Positions 32,888 through 40,040 of a stretch of 64,000 nucleotides of DNA are shown here, piece by piece. The notes beneath the pieces were generated by a model. The model did no database searches. It saw only the letters and a list, made by a program, of their open reading frames with translations, and was not told the DNA's origin. Origin of the DNA: Thiobacillus sp. (lineage in GTDB: Bacteria > Pseudomonadota > Gammaproteobacteria > Burkholderiales > Thiobacillaceae). Position 1 is the stretch's first letter. Each line of letters opens with the position of its first letter. Location of the stretch: assembly GCA_024235835.1 (NCBI GenBank), contig JACKLQ010000001.1:806001-870000 (forward strand), given 5' to 3'. Made by a program: the position numbers and the translations under genes.

Positions 32888-34161
32888 GCGCCGAACTCCA
32901 GCAAACCGAAATTGGCGAGCTTCCGGCCGCCTGGTCGATTGGCCGCGTTGATTCGGCGTTCGACATTCAGCAAGGAAAGCAGGTCTCGAAAAAGAACCGC
33001 GGTGGCGAACACCAGCGCCCCTTTCTCCGAACCAAAAACGTCTTCTGGAATCGCCTCGAACTGAATGATCTCGATGAAATGCATTTCAGCGAGGCCGAGC
33101 AGACACGTCTCGAACTTCAGGCAAACGATCTGCTTGTCTGCGAAGGCGGCTCAATTGGAAGAACAGCACTTTGGAACAATGAGGTCGATGGCTGCCTATA
33201 CCAGAACCATCTCCATCGCCTCCGTGCGAAGGGCGACAAGGCTCATCCGCAATTTGGCGTGTATTGGCTTTGGTATGCCTTCGACGTGGCCAATCTTTAC
33301 TTTGGCCGTGGCAACGTCACGACGATCCCGAACCTTTCGCAGTCAAAGCTGGCGGAGTTGCCCATGGCGCTTCCGCCACTCCCCGAGCAGAAGAAGATCG
33401 CGCACATCCTTTCGACGGTGCAGCGGTCGATCGAAGCGCAAGAGCGGATCATTCAGACCACCACCGAGCTGAAAAAGGCCCTCATGCACAAACTCTTCAC
33501 CGAAAGCCTCCGCAACGAACCCCAAAAACAAACCGAAATCGGCCCCGTCCCCGAAAGCTGGGAGGTGGTGCCGCTTTCCGATGTCTGCCGCTTCCAGAGT
33601 GGCGGAACGCCTTCGAAGAAGAATCCAGAGTTCTGGGAGGGAACGATTCCTTGGGTATCCCCAAAGGATATGAAGCGCCCACGACTCGCTGACGTTGAAG
33701 ACCACATTTCACAAGAGGCGCTCGAAAGCGGAAGCAAGCTTGCCCCCGCTGGTTCGGTTTTTGTCGTTGTGCGAGGAATGATCCTGGCAAAGACTGTTCC
33801 AGTCGCGCTCGCAGAAGTCCCCATGGCCATCAATCAAGACATGAAGGCCATCGTCCCCGGGCCCAAGCTTCGGTCAGGCTTTCTTCTCTACGCCTTGGAG
33901 GCACTGCGGGAAAACCTCTTCAAGAAGGTCGGGCGCTCGGGTCACGGTACGTGCACCTTGATGGGCCACGAGGTGGCTGCATTCAAAATCCCACTTCCCG
34001 ATTTAGCGGAACAGGAAGAGATTGCTTCAGCGATTCAGAACCTCGAACGGAAAAAGGAGCTTCACGATGAGAAGCGAAAGCAACTCCAAGACATCTTCCG
34101 CACCCTTCTTCACGAACTAATGACCGCGAAGACCCGAGTTCATAAAGTTGCCATCACATGA
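32884..34161 (+). CDS. hsdS: Type I restriction-modification specificity subunit
   Basis: 425 residues with the two target-recognition domains of HsdS. TRD1 is about 8-160, ending at PLPPLPEQKKIAHILS; a coiled-coil spacer follows (RSIEAQERIIQTTTELKKAL); TRD2 is about 215-380, with SGGTPSKKNPEFW and IPLPDLAEQEEIASAI, then the second coiled coil. It recognises a bipartite DNA target for HsdM and HsdR. The base composition falls within it. It overlaps gajA by 4 bases. Confidence 0.94.
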   Translation: MSAELQQTEIGELPAAWSIGRVDSAFDIQQGKQVSKKNRGGEHQRPFLRTKNVFWNRLELNDLDEMHFSEAEQTRLELQANDLLVCEGGSIGRTALWNNEVDGCLYQNHLHRLRAKGDKAHPQFGVYWLWYAFDVANLYFGRGNVTTIPNLSQSKLAELPMALPPLPEQKKIAHILSTVQRSIEAQERIIQTTTELKKALMHKLFTESLRNEPQKQTEIGPVPESWEVVPLSDVCRFQSGGTPSKKNPEFWEGTIPWVSPKDMKRPRLADVEDHISQEALESGSKLAPAGSVFVVVRGMILAKTVPVALAEVPMAINQDMKAIVPGPKLRSGFLLYALEALRENLFKKVGRSGHGTCTLMGHEVAAFKIPLPDLAEQEEIASAIQNLERKKELHDEKRKQLQDIFRTLLHELMTAKTRVHKVAIT

Positions 34162-36191
34162 AAATCAGAGACATCACCATTCAGAACTTTCGGCTACTCG
34201 AGGACGTTTCTCTATGCCTCGAGAACGACACCACACTGATTGTGGGACGAAATAACAGTGGCAAGACTTCTCTAACGGAGCTGTTCCGCCGTCTGCTGGC
34301 TGAGAACTCCCCAAGATTTCGACTCGAAGATTTTTCACTAGGAACGCACGACAGGTTTTGGAAAGCGTTTGAGCTTTTCAGAAATGACGTAGAAGAGAAC
34401 GTGATTCGGGAAAGACTGCCCACTATTTCGATTGCCCTGAGAATTGAATACTCGGCTGACGAGGACCTCGGCACACTCTCCGACTTTATCGTCGATCTCA
34501 ACGAAGCTTGCACGACCGCAAAGATCGTTGTCACTTACGCAGTTGGTGCGGGGAAAATTGGTGATCTGTTCGCAGACCTTGGTGACGATCGGCGTGGGTT
34601 ATTTCGGGCGCTACGAGACCGTGTCCCTAAACTATTCGAGGCCCAGATTGAAGCGAAGGACCCCAACGACCCCACAAACACAAAGATTCTAGAAAGCGCT
34701 AATTTGCGGGCAGTACTTCAATTCGGATTCATCAATGCACAGCGAGCGTTGGACGATGCAACCAACAAAGAAAAGGCTGTATTAGGGAAGGTGTTTGAAC
34801 GCTTGTTTACGTCTGCTTCTGCGGTTGGGGCCGGACCAGGTGATCAAGCGATAGCCGAAACTCTAAAAAATGCGGTTGAAGGTATTCAGACCCAGATCGA
34901 CACCGACTTTAACGATCAATTGGGAGCTTTAGCACCAACGTTTGCGCTTTTCGGCTACCCGGGCCTTTCGGATCCTCAACTTCGAACAGAGACACAGCTC
35001 GATGTTCAGCAGTTACTTTCTAATCATACAACGGTGACTTACTCGGGGCCCGACCCTGAAGGAATTAACCTACCGGAGTCCTACAACGGCCTCGGATCCA
35101 GAAACCTGATTTTCATTTTGCTCAAGCTGTTTGAGCTTTTTCGAGAATTCACGACTAGGCAGCCAGAATCAGGAGTTCATCTCATCTTTATTGAGGAGCC
35201 CGAAGCGCACCTGCATCCGCAAATGCAATCTGTTTTCATCCGTCAGCTCAATCGCATACGCGTGATGTTTGAGGCTACGTACAACGGAGGTAACGCTTGG
35301 CCGGTGCAATTCATTGTAACGACTCATTCGTCGCACATCGCCAATGAGGCGTCGTTTGACGCGATGCGGTATTTCTTGGCGAGGCCTCGGGAGCCTGGGT
35401 CCTCGATTTTGAGAACACAATCGAAAGACCTTCGCACCGGGCTGGGTGGAGAAGAGCCAGAGAACCGTGTGTTCCTTCACCAGTATATGACTTTGACACG
35501 GTGCGACCTCTTATTTGCCGACGGCGCCATCTTGGTCGAGGGCACGACAGAACGACTCATTCTCCCAGCGGCGATTGAGAAGTTCGACGAACAGCACGGT
35601 AGCAACATTGGGGGGAAATACCTTTCCATTATGGAGGTGGGTGGAGCTTATGCCCATCTGTTCTACAACCTTGTCGATTTTCTTGATCTCCGAACGCTGA
35701 TTATCACGGACTTGGATTCCATTGATGCCGCAGATAATAGGAAGAAGTGCAAGGTATCTGGAGGAACTCACTCTAGTAATGCGTCAGTGAACAGGTGGTT
35801 TGCCCCGGTTGGCGGTAATAGCCCTACCCTAGAGTCGCTACTGGCAAAAACTGACGTGGAGAAATCAATAGGCTGTCGGCGTATTGCATATCAAATCCCC
35901 CACACTGATGGAGACGCATGCGGGCGAAGCTTTGAAGATGCATTCATTTTGGCGAATCCGAACAAATTTGGTCTTGCTGGTCCGAATACGATAGAGAAGG
36001 AGAGCCAAGCGTGGGATTTAGCGCAAGACATCAAAAAGAGTGAGTTTGCGCTACGGTTTGCAATCAACGACACGGAATGGTCAATTCCACGCTATATCGA
36101 CCAAGGGTTGCGTTGGCTAGGACAGATTGACAATGCTGCTCTAGCGCCTGCCGCATTCGAACTTCCTGCCGAGGATGGTGCCAATGCCTGA
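34158..36191 (+). CDS. gajA: Gabija GajA-like OLD-family ATPase/TOPRIM nuclease
   Basis: 677 residues. Walker A GRNNSGKTS at 30-38, an ABC-type signature region near GLGSRNLIF, Walker B IFIEEPEAHLHP near 343. The TOPRIM domain has ILVEGTTERLILP near 457 and DLDSIDAAD near 517, the acidic residues of the nuclease. With a UvrD-like helicase next to it this is a class 2 OLD/Gabija pair, which nicks DNA when nucleotides are depleted in characterised systems. It is somewhat longer than the Bacillus cereus GajA I remember. G+C is visibly lower than in hsdM. It starts inside the end of hsdS (ATGA overlap). Confidence 0.88.
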   Translation: MKIRDITIQNFRLLEDVSLCLENDTTLIVGRNNSGKTSLTELFRRLLAENSPRFRLEDFSLGTHDRFWKAFELFRNDVEENVIRERLPTISIALRIEYSADEDLGTLSDFIVDLNEACTTAKIVVTYAVGAGKIGDLFADLGDDRRGLFRALRDRVPKLFEAQIEAKDPNDPTNTKILESANLRAVLQFGFINAQRALDDATNKEKAVLGKVFERLFTSASAVGAGPGDQAIAETLKNAVEGIQTQIDTDFNDQLGALAPTFALFGYPGLSDPQLRTETQLDVQQLLSNHTTVTYSGPDPEGINLPESYNGLGSRNLIFILLKLFELFREFTTRQPESGVHLIFIEEPEAHLHPQMQSVFIRQLNRIRVMFEATYNGGNAWPVQFIVTTHSSHIANEASFDAMRYFLARPREPGSSILRTQSKDLRTGLGGEEPENRVFLHQYMTLTRCDLLFADGAILVEGTTERLILPAAIEKFDEQHGSNIGGKYLSIMEVGGAYAHLFYNLVDFLDLRTLIITDLDSIDAADNRKKCKVSGGTHSSNASVNRWFAPVGGNSPTLESLLAKTDVEKSIGCRRIAYQIPHTDGDACGRSFEDAFILANPNKFGLAGPNTIEKESQAWDLAQDIKKSEFALRFAINDTEWSIPRYIDQGLRWLGQIDNAALAPAAFELPAEDGANA

Positions 36192-37920
36192 AGTCTTGGC
36201 AGCAAACCCAGCCGAGGTTGCAGCACAACGCGCCCTTGACGAGGTGTTCCGTTGTATTCGGGAGAGGAAAAGCTTCCGACTAGAAGCGGGAGCTGGTGCA
36301 GGTAAGACCTATTCTCTTGTCAAAGCACTTCAGCTGATTATTGAGGAGCATGGGGCTCAATTGTTGCGTGGTCATCAAAGGGTTGCTTGCATCACATATA
36401 CCAACGTTGCGACTGACGAAGTGACGAAACGGACAGACGGCCATCCTGCCGTCCAAGCTTCGACCATCCATTCGTTCTGTTGGGATCTATGTAAAAGTTT
36501 TCAAGGTGTACTTCGCTCGGAGGTCATGAACATTCCGCAGTTGGCCGAAAAGATTAACGAAGTCGGCGAAATCGGAACGAGGCGAGTCGGTTACGATTTA
36601 GGGCACCGTCGCGTGACAGACACGGAAATACTTCTGCATCATGACGATGTCTTGAAGATCATGGTGGCCATGATGGAGAGCCCTAAGTTCCGCAGAATTA
36701 TCGCTGCGCGGTTTCCGGTGCTATTTATCGATGAATACCAAGATACAGATTCCGATTTTGCAAATAGTCTTGTTCGGAATTTTGTTCAAACTGGGGACGG
36801 GCCACTCATCGGGCTTTTCGGGGATAGTTGGCAGAAAATCTATCGAACTGGTGCGGGGCTTATCGAGCACGTAAACCTGAAGCCGATTGGTAAAGAGGCG
36901 AATTTCCGGTCTGTCTCTGCCGTTGTAAATGTCCTAAACCGTATCCGCCCGGAGCTTCCTCAGCAGATCAGTGATCCTCATGCTGCTGGGTCAGCCAAAG
37001 TGTTTCATACCAATGGATTTACGGGGCAACGCCAAACCGGTGGGCATTGGGGTGGTGATCTGCCCGCTGATATGGCACACAGATATCTGTCGCGGCTTCG
37101 TGAGAATTTATCCAATGCGGGTTGGGACTTCTCGCCGCAAAAGACCAAAATCCTGATGCTTACGCATAACGTCCTCGCAGCAGAGCAGAACTACAGCCAA
37201 CTTCTTGGGGCATTTGAATACAGTGATTCGCTTCTCAAGAAGGAGGATCCCCACATCGCTTTTTTGGTGGACACGGTAGAGCCGGCATGTGCAGCTTTCT
37301 CAACTGGAAAGTTTGGAGAGATGTTTTCAGTAATTGGTCGAAATGCAGGCAACCCCTCGAACCTCGCGGATAAGCGCGAATGGACTAGAGACATGCAACG
37401 ATTAGTTGAGCTTCGAGGGAACGGGACGATCGGAGATGTCATTGATCTATTAAAGGAAACTCGCAAACCACGGCTTCCCGACGCAGTAATCCGGACAGAG
37501 CGGCGACTGAAAGACTCTTCGCGCGAAGAGATCGACGCTTCACGAACGCTCCTGCAAATCGAAAGGATTCGAATGCTCCCATATTCGGAGCTGATCGCCT
37601 TGGCCGCGTTCATTAATGATCACACGCCATTCTCGACGAAGCACGGCGTAAAAGGTGCGGAATTCGAAAATGTTTTAGTAGTTCTTGGGCGAGGCTGGAA
37701 TCAATACAACTGGTCTCAATTACTTGAGTGGTTTCCCAATCGTTTCCCAGGCAACAAAGAAGATAGTTATGTTCGGAACAGAAATCTCTTTTACGTCGCT
37801 TGCTCTCGGCCAAAGAAGAACCTCGCCTTGCTTTTCACTCAAGAGCTTTCGCAGGCGGCTCTAGGCACGCTTGAGGCGTGGTTTGGGGCAGAGAACATTT
37901 CCCCTTTTAACCCAGAGTGA
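36175..37920 (+). CDS. gajB: Gabija GajB-like UvrD-family helicase
   Basis: 581 residues. SF1 helicase motifs: Q-like N-terminus, Walker A GAGAGKT near 39, Ia ACITYTNVATDEV, TIHSFCWDLC, Walker B FIDEYQDTD near 185, III LFGDSWQKIY, IV NFRSVSAVVNVLNRIRP, V VKGAEFENVLVVL and VI FYVACSRPKKNLALLF. In Gabija GajB works with GajA. The start at 36175 overlaps gajA by 17 bases; a second ATG at 36184 is equally possible. It has the same low G+C as gajA. The truncated hsdR copy follows after 10 bases. Confidence 0.88.
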   Translation: MVPMPEVLAANPAEVAAQRALDEVFRCIRERKSFRLEAGAGAGKTYSLVKALQLIIEEHGAQLLRGHQRVACITYTNVATDEVTKRTDGHPAVQASTIHSFCWDLCKSFQGVLRSEVMNIPQLAEKINEVGEIGTRRVGYDLGHRRVTDTEILLHHDDVLKIMVAMMESPKFRRIIAARFPVLFIDEYQDTDSDFANSLVRNFVQTGDGPLIGLFGDSWQKIYRTGAGLIEHVNLKPIGKEANFRSVSAVVNVLNRIRPELPQQISDPHAAGSAKVFHTNGFTGQRQTGGHWGGDLPADMAHRYLSRLRENLSNAGWDFSPQKTKILMLTHNVLAAEQNYSQLLGAFEYSDSLLKKEDPHIAFLVDTVEPACAAFSTGKFGEMFSVIGRNAGNPSNLADKREWTRDMQRLVELRGNGTIGDVIDLLKETRKPRLPDAVIRTERRLKDSSREEIDASRTLLQIERIRMLPYSELIALAAFINDHTPFSTKHGVKGAEFENVLVVLGRGWNQYNWSQLLEWFPNRFPGNKEDSYVRNRNLFYVACSRPKKNLALLFTQELSQAALGTLEAWFGAENISPFNPE

Positions 37921-37930
37921 TCAGGGAGCC

Positions 37931-38296
37931 ATGCCCACCCCCTCCGAACACCAAACCGTCCAATCCCGCATCCTCGGCTACGCCGAGGCCATCGGCTGGT
38001 CGTTTGTGTCCCGCGAGGAAGCCAAGCAGCGGCGCGGGTTTGATCCGGGCGTGCCGCCCGCCGACCGCGCCAAAAACCGTTCGCTGTTCTTCGACGACCT
38101 GCTCGACGCCAAGCTGCGTGAATTCAACCCGCGCTACGCCGTGGCCGAGGGCGCCTTGCTTGGGGCTTTCCGCCATCTGCACACCGACATCTACAGCAAC
38201 CGGGGCAGGCCTATAAATCGGACCGCACATTTCGCAATTAATTGCGACAAAGCAAGACTAAGCTCAAAAACTCGCTATAAGTGGCGACTTGACTAA
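37931..38296 (+). pseudogene. Truncated 5' copy of hsdR
   Basis: The first ~90 codons (37931-38207) match the beginning of the complete hsdR at 40041: TVQSRILGYAEAIGW, RAKNRSLFFDDLLDAKLREFNPRYA and EGALLGAFRHLHTDIY. By eye about nine bases in ten agree, so the copies are diverged rather than freshly duplicated. The match stops at CAACCGGGGCA (38197-38207); the frame then runs into unrelated AT-rich sequence and stops at 38296. AGGGAG precedes the ATG and gajB ends 10 bases upstream, which suggests this was the original hsdR start position. No nuclease or helicase motif remains. Confidence 0.85.
38232..38247. promoter_or_regulatory. Candidate HipB operator O1
   Basis: TCGCAATTAATTGCGA, a perfect 16-base palindrome upstream of hipB. 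Related sites follow at 38318 and 38358. Confidence 0.6.
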
Positions 38297-38317
38297 ACTT
38301 GATTATTGGGCTACATG

Positions 38318-38333
38318 TCGCAGTATCTGACGA
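38318..38333. promoter_or_regulatory. Candidate HipB operator O2
   Basis: TCGCAGTATCTGACGA, an imperfect copy of O1 that keeps TCGCA at one end and CGA at the other, 86 bases from O1. It lies just after a promoter-like TTGACT (38289-38294) with a weak -10 TACATG (38312-38317). Confidence 0.45.
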
Positions 38334-38357
38334 TATATGGCTGATATTCGCGTGTAC

Positions 38358-38373
38358 TCGCAATAAATTACGA
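38358..38373. promoter_or_regulatory. Candidate HipB operator O3
   Basis: TCGCAATAAATTACGA, the O1 sequence with central changes, ending 2 bases before the hipB ATG and 40 bases (about four helical turns) after O2. Confidence 0.5.
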
Positions 38374-38375
38374 CC

Positions 38376-38726
38376 ATGAAGATCACCGACCTGCTCACCG
38401 ATGATGCCGTGCTCGCCGAACTGGGCGCGCGGATTGCCGGGCGTCGGGTGGAGTTGCAGCTCACTCAGGCGGCGGTGGCCGAGCAGGCGGGGATCGCCAA
38501 GCGCACCCTGGAGCGGATGGAGGCCGGGCAGACGTCGCAGTTGTCCACCCTGGTGCGGGTGCTGCGGGTTCTGGGCGCCGCCTCCGGGCTGGATGGCCTG
38601 ATCCCGGAGTCCGGGCCCAGCCCCATGGATTTGTTGAAGCAAAAGGGCAAGGTCCGGCAGCGGGCTTCGGGTAAACGTGCCGCACTGGCCACCGGCAAAC
38701 CCTGGCAGTGGGATGAGAAGCCATGA
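38376..38726 (+). CDS. hipB: HipB-like XRE-family antitoxin
   Basis: 116 residues. A Cro/C1-type helix-turn-helix covers about 20-75 (RRVELQLTQAAVAEQAGIAKRTLERMEAG). The C-terminal tail is basic, typical of HipB proteins that bind HipA and their own operator. It overlaps hipA by 4 bases. Three operator-like palindromes lie upstream, so autorepression is likely. Confidence 0.9.
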   Translation: MKITDLLTDDAVLAELGARIAGRRVELQLTQAAVAEQAGIAKRTLERMEAGQTSQLSTLVRVLRVLGAASGLDGLIPESGPSPMDLLKQKGKVRQRASGKRAALATGKPWQWDEKP

Positions 38727-40030
38727 GCACGCTGGCTGAAGTCAGGCTGTGGGGCAGGACCATCGGCGCGGTCTCGCTGCTGGATGGGGAGGAGGTCGCC
38801 CGCTTTGAATACGATGCGGCCTTCGCGCAGAGCGGCATTCAGGTCGCGCCGCTGGTGATGCCGCTTTCCCAGCGCGTGTACCGTTTCCCCGCACTTGCCC
38901 GCCCGACTTTTCACGGCCTGCCCGGCCTGCTGGCCGACTCGTTGCCGGACAAATTCGGCAATGCGCTGATCGATGCCTGGCTGGCTACGCAGGGGCGGCA
39001 ACCGGGTTCCTTCAACGCGGTCGAGCGGCTTTGCTATACCGGCGAACGCGGCATGGGGGCGCTGGAATTTGCCCCCGCCATGGGTCCCCGGGCGAAGCAG
39101 ACCACACACATCGAAGTGAGCAAGCTGGTTGAGCTGGCGTCGGAGGTGTTGACCCACCGGAATGATTTGCAGGCGTCATTCGCGGCGGAAGGCCGGGAAG
39201 AGGCGCTGAGGGACATTCTGCGCGTGGGCACCTCCGCCGGGGGGGCGCGGGCGAAGGCGGTGATCGCATGGAACCCGGAGACCAACGAGGTGCGCTCGGG
39301 CCAGGTCCAGGCCGACAAGGGCTTTGAATACTGGTTGCTGAAATTCGATGGCGTCAGCGGCAACAAGGACAAGGAACTGGATGACCCGAAGGGCTACGGG
39401 TTGATCGAGTATGCGTATTACCTGATGGCGCTCGACTGCGGCATCGAGATGAGTGAATGCCGGCTGTTCCAGGAGAACGGTCGCTCGCATTTCATGACAC
39501 GCCGCTTCGATCGGCTGGCGAGCGGCGAGAAACTTCATATGCAGTCGCTCTGCGCCCTGGCGCACTACGATTTCAACATGGCGGGCGCGTACAGCTACGA
39601 GCAGGCCTTGCTGGCGATGCGGCAATTGCAGTTGCCCATGCAGTCCATCGAGCAACTGTTCCGGCGTATGGCGTTCAACATCGTGGCCCGCAATCAGGAT
39701 GACCACGTGAAGAACATCGCCTTCCTGATGAACAAGGCCGGGGAGTGGTCGCTGTCGCCGGCCTTTGATATGACCTACAGCTTCAATCCTTCGGGGGCGT
39801 GGACGGCGAGCCATCAGATGACGATGAACGGAAAACGCGACCATTTCACCCTGGAGGATTTCAACGCCTGCGCCAGAGCGGCGTCGATGAAACGGGGGCG
39901 CGCCGCGAAGATCTTGGCCGAGGTGCAGGCGACGGTGGCGCAATGGCCTTCGTTTGCAGAAACGGCCGGCGTGCCTGAAAGCGTGCGCGAGAGAATTAAG
40001 CGCACGCTGAATCTGCAACCCTACTCATGA
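38723..40030 (+). CDS. hipA: HipA-like serine/threonine kinase toxin
   Basis: 435 residues, the length of E. coli HipA. The N-terminal couple domain (VRLWGRTIGAVSLLDG) is followed by HipA-N and HipA-C kinase regions: GTSAGGARAKAVIAW, FMTRRFDRL, and the catalytic NQDDHVKNIAFL near 323 and DMTYSFNP near 350, all intact. HipA toxins phosphorylate GltX and related targets and cause persistence. The module sits between a truncated and a complete hsdR; the stop is 10 bases before hsdR. Confidence 0.93.
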   Translation: MSTLAEVRLWGRTIGAVSLLDGEEVARFEYDAAFAQSGIQVAPLVMPLSQRVYRFPALARPTFHGLPGLLADSLPDKFGNALIDAWLATQGRQPGSFNAVERLCYTGERGMGALEFAPAMGPRAKQTTHIEVSKLVELASEVLTHRNDLQASFAAEGREEALRDILRVGTSAGGARAKAVIAWNPETNEVRSGQVQADKGFEYWLLKFDGVSGNKDKELDDPKGYGLIEYAYYLMALDCGIEMSECRLFQENGRSHFMTRRFDRLASGEKLHMQSLCALAHYDFNMAGAYSYEQALLAMRQLQLPMQSIEQLFRRMAFNIVARNQDDHVKNIAFLMNKAGEWSLSPAFDMTYSFNPSGAWTASHQMTMNGKRDHFTLEDFNACARAASMKRGRAAKILAEVQATVAQWPSFAETAGVPESVRERIKRTLNLQPYS

Positions 40031-40040
40031 AGCCCCATCC

